A stretch of 64,000 bases of DNA. Source: Isoetes taiwanensis (taxonomy: Eukaryota; Streptophyta; Lycopodiopsida; Isoetales; Isoetaceae). Below the pieces are notes generated by a model. That model ran no database searches and was not told where the DNA came from. It was given only the letters and a program-made list of their open reading frames with translations. The position numbers and the translations under genes are program-made. Positions 1-13,200 of this stretch are shown one piece after another (position 1 is the stretch's first letter; each line of letters starts with the position of its first letter). Location of the stretch: the NCBI GenBank assembly GCA_021234155.1, contig JAJEKV010000039.1:10057077-10121076 (forward strand), read 5' to 3'.

Positions 1-641
1 CGGGATTAAAATAAGACGTCTAATAAAAGGCAAAGCTTTTAAGTTAATAAATGCCATCGAAGCTTTCCTAAAGGGCTTGTAGCAGATGCTGAACTATAAA
101 CAGGGGGCCGCATCAGGTAGTTGGGACGTTTACGACCAACCTAGCAACAAATCGACTGCTACAGTAGAAGAAGGACCGTCTACAGTGGCTTGCGACCAGA
201 TACTGACAATAGCGACATCCTGCAAACTCTCCTGACCCACTCCGAGGGATCAGAAGACTACCATCGATTTCCTAAACGCAACCTATTCTTTTTTCCTAAT
301 CTGAGAAATATCTATTGAGATAGTCTTTTGCTGAATATTTTTGCGAGAAATTGGATAGAAGAATCTATTAGTTCTTTTGGTGATTTACGCAGATCCTATT
401 CAAGCCATTCTTTTAATTAATTCTTTCCTTTGAATTTGTGTTCTTGCTAGAACGGGTGTTCTATTGAATTCTTCTCTTAGGCCAATCCTTTTTTTGACTC
501 AGTCTTTCTCTTCTTACTCAGGATAGCCCATTTGGGTGGTGAGCTTAGTCTTAGAGGCTGGATTTTGTTAATAGAGCTATCTTTTGTTTGTCTATTCTTA
601 CGCAGAGATTGTTCTACTGTCATAAAATTGTAACCATATCA
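1..641 (+). repeat. 5' LTR of gag-only LTR element, copy A (left end outside window)
   Basis: It matches 3641-4282 (rest of the 3' LTR) and 24549-25292 (complete 5' LTR in copy B). It ends in TATCA immediately before a primer-binding site. By comparison with copy B, about 100 bp of the LTR lie outside the window. Confidence 0.8.
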
Positions 642-644
642 TTT

Positions 645-657
645 TGGTATTAGAGCC
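645..657 (+). promoter_or_regulatory. Primer-binding site of the LTR element, copy A
   Basis: TGGTATTAGAGCC lies 3 nt after the LTR end. It differs by one base from the TGGTATCAGAGCC site of the element at 20112-23336, the usual initiator-Met-tRNA-type site. This fixes the element orientation as plus. Confidence 0.8.
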
Positions 658-730
658 TCACGATTCTTGGTTATGTTACTAATCGTTTCGGCATACCTGA
701 TCAATGTTATAACATATTCTAAAGGAGGTG

Positions 731-1012
731 CACCCTGGACTGCCACAGTCGTTAGATCTGTCGATCCGATGCCCCAGATCGTATGTTGGAGCCTCCTGGC
801 ACCTCTCGTTTCATTTATGGTCATTTATGATTGGAGGCACCTATAATTTTAAAGTATGAAATACGAGCTTGCTTAAGGTTTTGATGGAATATCGAACTTC
901 TATAGGGCTTTGTCTAAGATTTTAGAATATGGAATACGGGGCTCGAACCTCTACCAAAATAACTCAATATCCTAATAAAACTACTTTAACCAACTTAACC
1001 AATGGGCTAACA
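731..1012 (-). mobile_element. tRNA-derived SINE (minus) in the LTR-element leader
   Basis: On the minus strand an A-box-like sequence (994-1009, TAGCCCATTGGTTAAG) is followed about 55 nt later by a good B box (938-951, GAGGTTCGAGCCCC), as in tRNA-headed SINEs. The body then continues to about 731. The same sequence without the A box occurs in the opposite orientation at 34131-34386, outside any LTR element, which shows that this piece moves on its own. Ends are estimated from where that similarity stops. Confidence 0.65.
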
Positions 1013-1129
1013 TAATTGTTTTTATTTTAAGTCTATATTTTTTTAATAATAACCCATTCAATTGTTTTTGGGATATGGTCTATGGTTTCATAATTGTCAT
1101 TTTTACATCCATATCAAATCCTCCTGGAA

Positions 1130-2200
1130 CCCCCTGTTATTGTGCTGCATAGATCAAGCTATTAGCAACGCCAGCTACATAGCAGATCAAATGGTTATTC
1201 CCACCTCTTCCAATCAGATGGCTAGAATATTTGTGTTTAGTCTATAAATTTCTGTCTAAGCCTCTCGTGCAAACCAATGCACCATAGAATCCACGGCAGC
1301 CTACAAGTCAACATATCTCAATATTCAACTGCATCTTCATGTAAATGGTTGGAAAAAGTTACAGGTTTACCCACTTTCTCTGGCGATAAGAGAAACCTTA
1401 TTTTCAGATTTATTTCCATATAGGAAAGCTACTTCGAACTAGCAAAAGTTACAAAAAAGCAGAAGATATAGGCTATGGATAGCTATTTTTTAGATATGGC
1501 TAGAACTTGGTGACAAGGAAGAAAAAGAATGGATCCAAAGATTTTGACTTGGAAAAGCTTTAGAAAAGCTTTCGAAGTTTATAATCTGAAGGTCAAACGA
1601 GAATGGGACCTCTTTAAGTAGGGCGATAACGAATCAACTTATCCACTATACGTCAAAGTTCCAATACTTGTCTACTCAAATGGACGGATTGAATAAGAAA
1701 GAACTACTACGTAAGTATATAGCATATCTTAAAAATCGTTTTGTGGATCTTTAGACCATAAAAGAGGCCACAAAGAAAGCCATCGCAGCAAAAAGCAATG
1801 ACAAACAAACAATAGCAAGACTTCAGACAAAGGGAACAAGAGATCCAGACCAAATACGGGAGATAATCAAGACCAAACTTAGAAATACGGTGGGGCAACC
1901 AATTTGACAGATCTTTATCAAAGAAAATTGGGCGTTTCTATTGAGGAGAACTACATCTTAAAATAGACTGCTCGAAATTAAATGCAAAAGGAGACCGAAG
2001 TGACCGAAGCAATAGAGGAGAACAAAAAGAACAAAACAAAATAGATTATAGACCAAATCCTCGTCCTAGTGGATCCTCAGCCCAAGTGTTTCAGATCGAA
2101 GAACTTCTGCCTGAACTAAGCACCAAGACGAATAAACAAGTTACGTTTGCGGATGAAGTTCAAAACGATAAGGGGAAGTTGTAGATTGCCTATTAGTTCA
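1130..2200 (+). pseudogene. Decayed gag of LTR element, copy A
   Basis: Short stretches in several frames resemble the gag of the element at 20112-23336. Around 1145-1215 it reads QAISNASYIADQMVIPT, against QALANASYIAYQIALPT in that gag. At 2040-2180 a Pro/Ser-rich segment leads into VTFADEV, comparable to the VSFHEEE segment near the other gag C-terminus. Many stops and shifts interrupt the frame. No protease, reverse transcriptase or integrase is seen, so the element was non-autonomous or has lost pol. Confidence 0.6.
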
Positions 2201-2559
2201 TTGGTAAAGTAGATTAAGAGACAAAGGCGTTGAAGTTTTGTGTTGAAGGAGTTCTTGGGATTCTCGTGAGTGCACCAAAATGATGAGTACATAATCCCTA
2301 CAATGCAAAGACATTCTAGTTATTTGGGTCCGAGATATTCCAAGAGGAAGTTGGCTTATCTTTTTCAAGGAGGGGCAAATAATTCAAGTGGGGCTGATTG
2401 GTCTACATACCACAACATGACATTATGCATAGCTAGGGATTTTTTAATGTTCTAACTTGAACATTTTTACCAGGGTACTGATATGCCCATCGGTGCTCAA
2501 GTACTGATAAGCTTGAGCATTTTAAATACTTAAGTGCTGATGTTTAAGTAAAAACTCAA

Positions 2560-2900
2560 GTACTAATATGCTTGAGTGGTCAGCCAGTATCGGACAACAT
2601 GCCTTCCTCGATGTCATTAAGGACTGTACTGCAGTTTTACTTGGGAGCAACTTCAAAACAGGATTCGTGTTCTTGTTTACTTTTCCTACTTCATCAAGGG
2701 CTGTTCATGAGTATTTTGGTGTATGTATTTTCTATCTGACTCATTAGGAGTTTAAATAAGCATGCCTAGGGGAGATGAAGAAGTTGAGGTGTGAGCTCCT
2801 ATAGTAATCTCCTCCTGTGCTGTTGCATGTACTCTTATTTCAGAAAATAAAAAAAGTGGTACCTCCGTTTCTTCAAAAAAAAAAAAAAAAAAAAAAAAAG
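2560..2900 (+). mobile_element. Probable LINE 3' end with poly(A) tail (in LTR element A)
   Basis: A 26-nt A run (2875-2900) follows a unique 3' sequence with aataaaaaaag upstream, inside the decayed LTR element. Its copy at 27516-27534 has the A run interrupted by a G. The 5' limit is a guess, because no clear LINE domain is readable here. Only the tail structure and position support the call. Confidence 0.45.
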
Positions 2901-3132
2901 TAATTTTAATTAAGTTATTAAGTGTGTGGCTCCGAGAAGGAGGTAGGTGAATTATTAGGAATTATTTTATTTGCGGTATGTTTTAAGGGAACAATTATGT
3001 CTGCAGCATAATTATTGAACTCGTTGTCTATTATTATTGATATAAAAACAAAAAAGAAACTTTTTAACTTAAAGGGCTGGACTTGATTATTTCTAGTTGT
3101 AGACTCAACTAGGATTGCAACCATGGAGGAAT

Positions 3133-4282
3133 TGATACAGTAGGAGAAAGAAAGTCGAAAACATTTATGCCAAGCCTTGTAATCAAGTATTTAAACTAAA
3201 TAAAGGCAGTTTGGTCATGGTTATTATCTCTCTTCCATGTGGCCTTGACTAACCAGCAGGTGCTTCTCGCCATTTATCCTTCCACTTGAAGCGACTTGCA
3301 ACAACTTGGGGCTTCCACTTAGCTTCATTTGGTTGTTGTGGTCTGTTTGGAAAAGAAGGCGGTTGTGTATCTTCAAAGGCTTTTCAATTAGTGTCGACCA
3401 ACTTCTTCACGAGGCACAAGACAGATTGGTGAAGGCATACCTATGTTCTCAGCTTGCTCCCGAGAAAAAATGTTTGATTTTTGAGGAATATTTGTGTATC
3501 TTATCTAGGTGGCTGCACTTAGTGGATTATCTTTGTCTGCTGAGATTTTATTCCTGTCTCTGCATCTACGTGTGTACTTCTTCTGAAATATTGAACAAAA
3601 GTTTGTCGTCCTTCAAAAAAAAAAAAAAAAAAAAAAAAAACTTAAGGTTAGGGTCTTAAGGATTAAAATAAGATGTTTCATAGAAGGCAAAGCTTTTAAG
3701 TTAATGAAACCCATCAAAGCTTTTTCTAAAAGGCGTATAGCAGATTCTGAACTATAAATAGGGGGCGGCATCAGACAGTGGGAACATCTGCGACCATCCA
3801 AACAACAAATCGACTGCTACAGTAGAAGAAGGACCATCCACAGTGGCTTGCGACCAGATACTGACAACATTGACATCCTGCGAACAATCGATTTATTGAA
3901 TGCAACCTATTCTTTTTCCCTAATATGAGAAATATCTACTGAGATAATCTTTTGCTGAATATTTTTGCGAGAAATTGGATAGAAGAATCTATCGATTCTT
4001 TTGGTGATTTACCCAGATCCTATTCAAGCCATTATTTTAATTAATTCGTCCCTTTGAATTTGTGTTCTTGCTAGAACAGGTGTTCTAGTGTTCAATTGAA
4101 GTCTTCCCTTAGGCCAATCCTTTCCAAAACTCAGTCTTTCTCTGGATTTCTCTTGCTCAAAAAAGCCCGGTTGGGTGATGAGCTTAGCATTGGAGGCTCA
4201 ATTTTGTTAATAGAGCTATCTTTTGTTTGCTTATTTTTACGCAGAGATTGTTCTACTATCATAAAATTCTGTAACCGTATCA
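3133..4282 (+). repeat. 3' LTR of LTR element, copy A, split by a LINE
   Basis: It starts with TGAT after a purine-rich tract (atggaggaat) and ends with TATCA, like the 5' LTR. The first 70 bp match 24549-24626. The rest resumes at 3641 after a LINE insertion. Without the insertion it is about 713 bp, close to the 744 bp of the copy B 5' LTR. Confidence 0.75.
3204..3640 (+). mobile_element. 5'-truncated LINE 3' end inserted in the 3' LTR, copy A
   Basis: The translation includes WLLWSVWKRRRLCIFKG, the Trp-rich motif found near the C-terminus of many plant LINE ORF2 proteins. A 3' UTR and a 26-nt poly(A) tail (3615-3640) follow. The LTR sequence resumes directly after the tail. Copy B carries the same insertion (27843-28282), so it predates the block duplication. 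Confidence 0.75.
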
Positions 4283-4670
4283 TGGAACTTGGAAATCAAT
4301 GTAGATGGCATTTTAAAGTCCCATTCTGATAAAGTGAGCAAATGTTTCACAAAAAAAACAAACCTGGCCCAAGATGTTCAGATTCAGCTTCCCATCGAAG
4401 AACACTGGAAATTTTACTGGGGCATAATTATCTTTGGGCAATGGATGAGTGTGAGCTTCCAAAATCTCCCAAATAACTATCGGAAAAATGGCCAAAGACC
4501 CCTAAATCGTCAAAAGAGCATAGTGATAAACCCAACGCCCATATACCTCTTTTATTCGAAAGCTTCAGACCAAATTCATGCAGCTTTGGACACAATCGGC
4601 CTATGAAATTGATCTGCTTCGCCCTTCAGAGATACTGTAACCTCCATTCACTGCTCAATCTACCATGCTA

Positions 4671-4695
4671 ATCTATTCTATTCTATTCTAATCTA
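4671..4695 (+). repeat. (TCTAT)n microsatellite, copy A
   Basis: Pentanucleotide TCTAT repeats are flanked by ctaccatgct units. Copy B has one more ctaccatgctaat unit near 29297-29340, so the tract differs between the block copies. Similar TTCTA tracts end the LINE at 15862-18037, so this may mark an old LINE tail. Confidence 0.7.
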
Positions 4696-5163
4696 CCATG
4701 CTTTTAGCTGAGCAAGAACTTATCCAATTTGAACGGATGTTGGCATAAACTAAAAAGGTAAAAATCGCGAGAAGCAAAAGATCCTATTGCCTTCATCAAC
4801 CAGGTTCCTAAGCAGTAACAATGCATGCTATCTAGTAACTGCATACGAACCACAGTCTCTAGGAGCACCGGTTAGCTGGTTTCCAGAGTGGCTGCCCAGC
4901 AACAACCGATAAGGGGTTTGGAGCGGTTATTGGCATATTTTAGTATATACTGACATATGCCTGAAATATGTCACAAACCCACATGAACGAGGGCTTGCCC
5001 CCTTAGGGGCAACCCAAAAAAGGTCCACATGTTTGATGGACAAAGATAGTTTCTAGTCTAGAGGCACTTATTACGTAAAGGTACGGGGTACTTAACGTGG
5101 CAAGCAAGAAGCCACGGAATATGCCACGTCATGTGCCAGCAAGATCTACTGTAAGGATGCCAC

Positions 5164-5529
5164 ATGGCAAATATCTCAGCCCTATTTGCAGACGGAGAAG
5201 AAAAAAGCATGGATCCGTGGGATGCGAGCGCCATGGATCTGGAGTGGTGGGTGTGGATGCGAGCGCCGTCGTGGTCTCAAGTAATTTGTGTAGCTTATGC
5301 TTTCATCTTTTGGGCGCTTGCAGCTTTGTATATAGTGGAATGGGCTAGACCTAGGGCGGCCGCCACTGCACTTCTCAAAAAAATTTGGAGCTCCCTGATG
5401 CTTGCCTTTTTTGCTTTGCTTTATGTCGTCCTTCTCATGGTTTTTGCTACTGGTTATGTCTGTGACGGGGACTGCATCACCAAGGTTTTGTTGTGGCCAA
5501 GGTCCACAGGCCTGTTGTCGGAGGAATAG
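5164..5529 (+). CDS. Small protein with two predicted membrane segments (copy A, intact)
   Basis: A 121-codon ORF starts at the ATG at 5164. The N-terminal 30 residues are acidic (ADGEEKSMDPWDASAMD). A Trp-rich stretch (LEWWVWMRAPSW) follows, then two hydrophobic segments at about residues 40-60 (VICVAYAFIFWALAALYIV) and 77-97 (LMLAFFALLYVVLLMVFATG). It ends with a short Cys-containing tail. I do not recognise the family. Residue usage looks like a real membrane protein rather than a random frame, and copy B (29806-30169) shows what disruption looks like. A good splice-donor-like sequence (GTAAGG, about 5550) lies after the stop, so the ORF could be one exon of a longer gene. Confidence 0.5.
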   Translation: MANISALFADGEEKSMDPWDASAMDLEWWVWMRAPSWSQVICVAYAFIFWALAALYIVEWARPRAAATALLKKIWSSLMLAFFALLYVVLLMVFATGYVCDGDCITKVLLWPRSTGLLSEE

Positions 5530-6235
5530 TTCGAAATTGAGCATTTGGGTAAGGGTTATTGCCTCCCTTTCTATGGGTTTAGAAAGTTGTCAAGCTCATT
5601 TTGAAAGCGTTATCGTTTCAATTGTCTTAAATTGATGGATTTGGAAGAGTAGGGGCATTCAAAACTGAGTTGGTTAGCCCGAAGACTGTTACATGTTTCG
5701 TTAGCACATGCTCCAAGACAGAATTTCAAATTGTTCATGGGGCTATGCTTCCTATGCCCATGCATGCTTCACGTAGCATGTAAAGATGAATGCAACAAAG
5801 TTAAGGAAGTGTAAGTAAGGCCAGCCTAACATTTTTGCTACCTAAAAAGCTACAGGAAATGAAAATTTATTACAGCGTATTATGTATTGTTCCTTTTTGG
5901 GACTTGTATATTGCACTTTTATCCCGAAGGATACAAAGAGCTTTGCAATATAGATGCTACCATAGAGCTTATACTACAAAGAGTGCTCTGAAATGCATAT
6001 TTTCTGAGGAAAAGATTTTCCTACCTTGGATATATGGCAGGCCTGTGCTTAAATTATCTGTAAGTAATATGACTGTATAGGAAAATTGTAACAGCATTGT
6101 TTTGAAGTTTATAATGTCAAATTTTATGGTATGCAAAGGAATTATGCATTATTATGATTACTGTTAGAAATTTAAGTGTGGAAGTCTACAAAGAATTGTT
6201 GATCTTAAGTTATAGAATCAAACAATCTTGTCAAA

Positions 6236-7223
6236 TTGCTCTTTTGAACTGGCTGTGTACAAACGTTCTCTCATTTACACCTCATGGTTATCCTGTAACC
6301 ATGACAACAAACCGCACCACCATCTTGTTAGTATTCATTAATTCACTACTTTGAAATAGCTACCTTATCATGTAGCGTTAAGGGGGTATGAAATGGAGAA
6401 TCTTTTTATTGATTACTACACCAGTTCAGACCTGCAGGTTCAGGGTCCTCAGTTTTAATACCATGCCATGTCTTCTGAATGATGGAAAAAAAGTGGCACT
6501 TTTGCAAGAGGGTACAGTCTTCAAACATTATTTCCCTCAACCATTGGCCCACCCATTCCAAAGATATCTGATCAAGCCCAGCATTTCGACAGGCAGTAAA
6601 ATGGTGGCTTCCAAGTTCTATTCATGCCCACTATTCCAACAATGAATATCTGATCACAACATTTTTGACAAGCAGCAAACGAATGGCAAAAGGTAGATGC
6701 AATTAATATAGGTCCAAAGGTTGCATAAATAGTTGAAAAGAATAGAGACGGCTTGTTGAAAGGCTCATGACTTCATTTTAAAAATTGGGACAGCAGATGC
6801 AGCCAAAGATTACAAACAGGTAACAGTGATTTTGGTTGAGGATATTGATGACTTGCTTTAATATCGACCTGCTTCCTGTTTACTCGTCTGTTTGTTACTG
6901 CCAATGCCAAAACCATCAGAACCACCGAAAAATAACCAAGTCTCAAGAACCAAACTACATACCCAGACAATCTAGACTTCATGATATGCAGGCAAGAAGC
7001 AGCTCCTCTGTGAAAGTCATTTATTCGCATGGTAGACAAAAATTCATTCCGTAAATAATATGGAGTGCCTATGCGCACAACATCCACATCCTCAGTAGCA
7101 TGAATATACCAATGAAGCATAGAAAACAAGTACTATTTCTTCAGCATGAGCCACTCCAGAAAAGACGGACATTTGTTGCAAGCTTCATATGCTTCATACC
7201 AACGAGATGTATAACTTATGACT
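6236..7223. other. No gene recognised
   Basis: This is unique sequence to the right of the duplicated block. Short frames exist on both strands but none shows family features. The right part may include the 3' UTR of the minus-strand SURP/CCCH gene. Confidence 0.5.
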
Positions 7224-7246
7224 TCACACATATTTGTCCACGAATC
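7224..7246 (-). CDS. Candidate terminal exon of the SURP/CCCH gene
   Basis: After a T-rich tract and ctgcag, the minus strand reads GFVDKYV and a TGA stop (7224-7226), if joined with a one-base adjustment to the preceding exon. It is short, so the call rests on the acceptor and the natural-looking end. Confidence 0.4.
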
Positions 7247-10200
7247 CTGCAGAAAAAAAATAGAGATGATGCAACCAGTGGTAAAACACCATACAGGCTT
7301 ATCCGAATGTTATATATTAGAAAACATAGAAAACTAACCTGCACAAGCTTGGCAACTTTGAACGAGAAACTGACATGAAGTGGTCAACTTTTTCTTGAGT
7401 CTTTGGAATTTGGTGAGGCTGCAAAGTACTGATAACCTTTGTCAACTGCTTTCCAATTGTCTTGAATGCTTCTTTTGCTCATATGCCCTTCTTTCCATAC
7501 AGGTTTCAAGACTTCCTTGACGATTCAGTTAGCTTAAACCCTAAGAAGTTTTGAGGGTTTCAGTTCTTTCTCTTTTCTTGCCTTTTCTTCCTGAACACCA
7601 TCCTTCTCCTGATTATTAACTGCTTCAGGAGCAGCCAGCTTTGCATCCACCAGATGCTCCGTGATGACTTACTGTTTTGTATGGGGCTAACATTTTCCAT
7701 GGGGACAACCAGAACACCTTCAGGACGTTGACCCCCAGTTTCCATAGATACTGCATTGCTCAATTTGATACGTTGAGCTGATGGAAGGTCAGGGCTCACA
7801 GCTTCCATAATAAGTTCATTCGGGCTTACCAGGGCTCATGCACTCCAAACTGGCAGCCATCTCTTTGTGGTATAGCTTTGTCCGGGAAAACAGAACTAGT
7901 TAATATTTCTCCTGTAACTGAATATCCTGCTTCAAAGTTCCGTGCTTCTCCTACACCTGGAGGCCCTGGTTCAATATTGTCCTTAAGTCCAGGCAGTCCA
8001 ACCTCCAGAACAGGTGGTCCCGCAGCACATTTTGGACTGTAGAGATTAAGCATACATGTTGGGCCCCTGATCCACCCCAAGGTTTGGATGATTGGTAACT
8101 AGCATGTGAGTATTGCATAGATGATTGAGCAGGAGACACAAGGGAATTCACACTGTGTTCTGATTGTGAGTAGTTAGAGTGGACGAAACCAGATTTATCT
8201 GCATTCTGGTGGGAAAATAAAGTACTAGAACGATCTTCTGAAGGAGCTGTAGCTGGAGTCACTTCCAAACCGAACTGTTGTGGTGTGCTCAACTTCTGCT
8301 CCAAATCTTTTATTTCCTCCAATGGGTGTGTTACAGTTGCAATCTTAGTACTGAAGGCTTTTTTCCTCCATTTGGATCCTGTTGATACATGGGATTCTTG
8401 AAAGGTTGAACATTAACTTGCTCCTTTCCATTCTCCCCAAACAGCTCATGTTGTGATGAAGACATAACACCTTTAGAATATCTACTTTTCTCCTCCATTG
8501 CAGGAGCTCCATCCGTTATCTCTTGAACCATGGCTTCTTTTCAGTTTCATGTGGCCTTCCACATCTCTACTTTCTGTCCATCTAACATTATCTTGTTCTT
8601 GATGTATGAACTTGCATGCAGTTCCCCTGAAGCAACGTCCTTTACTAAAGTCATGGCAAATTGTTTCGTTCCTTCCTCCACCTCTCGATCCTCTATCATT
8701 GAGAGGTTGTTCTTGTTCTAGACTCATTTCCACGTCTAAATTCCCGTACTGGACTCTGGCTAGACTTTGATTCTTATAAAGTTGTGGGAGTGGCTGTTCA
8801 AAAGTAAAACATGTGTTAGTACACCAACACATCAGAAGTATTCAACATGCCATATTTTAAACAGGAAATGGATTGCTCTCGGAGTAATTTACATTTAGAT
8901 GTAGAAAGATAGTATGAGAATTTTGGCATCATGCTAGACGAAAATTGGAGTAATTTAGCTGGCATATACATGTCTAATTTGTAAAACAAGACGAAAAAGG
9001 CTTTTCCTTAATAAGTGGTGGTAATCTTATATTGCAATTAAATGGAAGACGGAATATTGACAGCCCCTTTGAATTGCTTGTTTTAGGATATCGGAACTTT
9101 TATAATTGAATGGTCCCTGTGCTTTGCTTGCATAAAATGTCCAGGTTGAAAAACAAATTCTTAAACAATGGGAGCTGGAGTGGGAGAGAAATGGAAGAAA
9201 CAAAGTCATCAGGTCTATTAGATGATTGAAAGAAATACATTTTTTGCATTCATCACAGTAACCTCCCAGTTGAGAAGCGATTGTCTCACTTCTTATGTCC
9301 TTATCAAAGTATTTTAAAATGTTTTTATTATTTATGGATGTCTGTAAAGCTTCTAGTAAGCTCAAAGTTTTCTGATGGTGAACGACCATGTATACCTAAC
9401 CTGTACCTAGATTGAATCAGAATAACAGGAGCAGTAAATTTGATAAAACATTATTAAGTTCCACAATGCAATTTAACTCCAGAACAGAAATAACCTGTGT
9501 GAATGACTGCCTTTTCCATGTGGAGAGACACTACGACATGCGGCTATGTAACTTCCCAGGAGAGCCTGACTCCGCCCTGCTTCCACTATTGCTGCGGCTT
9601 ACGCCGCCCTTTCTTCTGGTATCTATCATCATCCGACCCACTCTCATGAGTCCTTTCCTTTAGCCAACCGTCCAAACTCATCTACCGCAGGTATTGATGA
9701 TTCTCGACATCGCCCAGGCTTTCTGCTCCCATCAACATCCTCTGACTATCTCGCATAGTAGAACCCTTTTCTCCACCTACCTCGAGACAAATCACTTGCT
9801 TCGCTCCAATTACTATCATCTTTAGAAGTATCAAATCTTCTTGGGGCTTTCTGTCAGCATCTAATGAAAATCAAACCTCGATGTTCCACCACCTTGCTGC
9901 CATTTCCACTATTTGAAGGAGCATCCATCTCCGAGGTCCTCTCCAGGGCCTGCGAGGAACATCTGCTTGGTATGTCCCAGCTGGGGATTTCTTCCTTTCA
10001 AATTCCATAGACCTTGAATCCTGAGAAGTTTATTTCACACTTATGTCTTCCATACAAGGCCTGTCAAAAGCTGTGCGGCATCCATATCTGCAGAACTTAG
10101 CAAATGTCTCTCATTCATTAAATGGCAACAAAAAACTCCATGCAGGATTTGATGCATATAAAAGAACTCAAAAGAGGGAATTAATGTACATATAATCAGA

Positions 10201-13200
10201 ACGACAAGAAAAAGAGTATTTCACACATATGAGCATGCCATCAGACTGTTTGGTTAAGTTATGCAGTATGCTTTGGCCCAATTCTAATTTTGTAATGAAT
10301 TGGTTCAAAGACCAGTATACTATATTATGAGAATTGCCCACCAGACATGCACCATATATTTAGCTTTCCATCGCAACACATGATTTAACGTCATCAATCA
10401 TCATGCCAAACTTGCTAAATGGCACAGCTGCAGGGCAGGATCAGACAACTCCTTTGTAGGTTTAGTATGAATTTTGTCAGTTATTTCGGGTCAAGATGAC
10501 AAGTAGACAAACCTTGTTGAGCATTAGATAAGGATTGAAAGCACTAAAACTAGGGCATAATATTTTGCGCCAAACTAGATGGAAATAGGACATGGCAGAA
10601 AGCACAAAATTCATGACTTTTATAATGGACTTTACTTCCTTAAAAAGTAAACAGAAATCCTTGCAGATGAAAGACAATGTCCAAGAGCCTTCCTACTGTT
10701 CATGTATTGGCCTTAACAAAAACAACCACAGTTGAATTGCAATAGAACTAGTATATACATAACAATAGCTAAAAGACTAACTAAATTATATATTCATATT
10801 AAAACAGAACTACTCATGAACATCATACATCCACGTTCCATGTGCAAGGCCATCCAATTTTGCATTTATGATGAAGAGAAAAGAGGAAAATAATTATTAA
10901 CTTCATGAAGACTGCTAGGTCTATGAGACCAATTAAATACAGGTAAAGCAATGCTCAGCTAGTGACAAATAAACATGTCACCTTTGTATTTCGAACCCAA
11001 AGCCCTAACTATTATAAAATGAGAGGAATCAAGTATCTCTCCAAGAGTAACATGGTATCTTTTTCCTTATTGTTCAAAATGACTGGTCACATTTCTGCCA
11101 AGCTGCCCGCCTTTTAACTTTTTTTAAATACAGAAAACACCCAAGAATAGTGGTGCAGTTTCTCTTGTTGTCCTTTGTCATCGATGAAGAGCAAGGCGAT
11201 TTTCATCTAAGTATGCTCATGCCCATTAATGGAGTTCGTATTAGCCCCCTGGCTCAAGCAGGCATTTCCTAATTTTTGTTGAAGGTATAATGCCAAATTC
11301 CAGCAAATGATCTAATTTGCAGGCTCTCTTCATAGACCTAAGTGTTGATGCTTGGCCTGTTTCAATCTCCCAAGGGGTACTTTGAACTGTCCCATAGCAG
11401 TTCTTGCTTTCTGTGATATATGTGTTAAGCATCCTAGAGTGAATGAAGCCATCAATTAATATATCCAAAAAGTGTTTTGTAGAACAACATTTTGGTGAGA
11501 AAAGCCCTTTTTTGAATTTGCCATATCTTCTATACACCATGCAGAGGAGCTGATTAATTCGCATCTAGCTAAAATATTTACAAGAGGGAATCTGTTCCAA
11601 ATCAAGTCTTTGGAAAGCAGTCTTCTGCATACCAGCTTTTTTGTAGCCTTTCTCAAGTACTCCTTTCCAGGGCTTATAGCTGCTGCAGCCCCTTATAAAA
11701 GTTATCACCTGGAATGCTGTGTGTTTAATTGCAAGAGTAAAGCTGCAAATTCGGGTAGAATCATTGGATGTGAGGTTGATGCTTTACTACATTGAATCCT
11801 CTTTGTATGTGCTTATTGCTTAGCTGTCAGGTCCCCTCCCACATCGAGGCTCCATTGCTTGCCATATTGGAGAGATAATCTTTTGATGGAACATCTTGGT
11901 ACTTCGCTTGAAAGCAACTCTTTCCTCGCATGGCAAGTGAAGGTAGCCTTGATAAGCTTGGCACATTTGCATGAGCACTGACTTCCAATCAAAAAAATAG
12001 GTCCCATAAATTGCACTCCCAAGCATGTATGATATCAGACTACTTCAATCTGTTGATTCAGGTAAAATGTACAAGAGAAATGCATGAAAGTGATTAATGT
12101 GGGAGACAGTGTAGACAAATAGATCGCCTCTAAACTCATCGGTATTTTTAAGAGCCTTAATCAAGTTCTTGTATTTATGCTTCTAATAGAAGTTGATTGA
12201 ATCCAAAACACTATAAACTAAGATCTGTTTCCCAGAAATTCAACTACTGTTATAAGAAAGATCAATGCCTCTTTTGACATTACCAAGTCTTTCTAACTTG
12301 ATGCATGCCTTTCAAGAACCTTGAGGTGGCAGAACCCTGGTGGCTTTCGCAATATTTTATGTTGCCATCGCCCAGCTTCAAATTGGTAACAAATCATTGA
12401 TAATGCGAATTCTAAACATGTTTGGGATCCTGGAAATTACTCTGCAGCCTCAAAGATAATCTACAAAACTTGACTTATGATGCGCTTTGGCTTTCTCCAA
12501 ATGCTAAATCTCTTGCTAGGTTGAGGCCTGACAATTGTTTTCAGATTCTCAGTAAGATATGATAAAGAGCTGCAGCCCAACCATGCATGGAGAGGACAGC
12601 TACCAGCAAGAGTGGGTCCTCAACATCGGTCACTTGTTGACATGACACATTCCAATCCTGGCACATGTTCAAAATGAGCAAGTACTGAGTTTCTGATATT
12701 TACAGGTATAGTAGAATGAGTACAGACAAGAAACAACTCAAACCTATCAGCAAACAGAGATTGTGTGCCATTGACAACGTGTCAATGATGTTGATAGCAC
12801 GTGCCAAAAAGTTACATTATGAATGGAAACTATTTTCAACTCTCTCAACACCAGGTGTTGCAACTTTCTAAGAACCCAGGTTACGCAAACCTATGCGAGA
12901 CGTGATAAAAGAAGAAAAATGGTCCTCAAACTTGAAGAAAGGGTAATACAGAGGAACTTCTTTAAAGCAAGATCATCTCAACTCCCCCATTCATAATTCC
13001 ATCTGCAGTCACGAGTCATGACAATATACCTCCAACACCATATGCGCCCTTCCATATTTCTGTCCCTTCCAGATCTGGCTTCTGAAGGTTCTCGATGGGA
13101 ATTCAGAGTCAATATTATATTTAATCATGAAATGATTAAGTTAATTAGTTCCCCATCCAATAACGCATTCAGCAAAATTGCAGAATTTCTCACTTGCATC

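Larger units (their letters stand above)
1..6235 (+). repeat. Large direct duplication, copy A (partner 24651-30875)
   Basis: The sequence matches 24651-30875 in the same orientation, with an offset of 24650 at the left and 24640 at the right. The match stops abruptly at 6235/30875, just after a shared gtcaaa. The left end of copy A is cut by the window. Both copies carry the same nested set (LTR element, SINE, two LINE 3' ends) and the same downstream unique sequence with a small ORF, so the block was copied after those insertions. Differences are clustered short indels and substitutions in the first 4.8 kb. From about 4.8 kb to the end the copies are nearly identical. Confidence 0.95.

Noticed and set aside
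639-824. 61-codon minus ORF repeated at 25290-25475
   Set aside because: It lies across the LTR-element leader and SINE and has no coding features. It recurs only because the block is duplicated.
938-1009. A functional tRNA gene on the minus strand
   Set aside because: A-like and B-like boxes are present but no cloverleaf with acceptor-stem pairing could be drawn, and the unit continues as a SINE body.
5182-5544. 120-codon minus-strand ORF opposite the membrane-segment ORF
   Set aside because: It is antisense to a frame with clear hydrophobic segments and has a low-complexity, Lys/His/Pro-rich translation without a motif.
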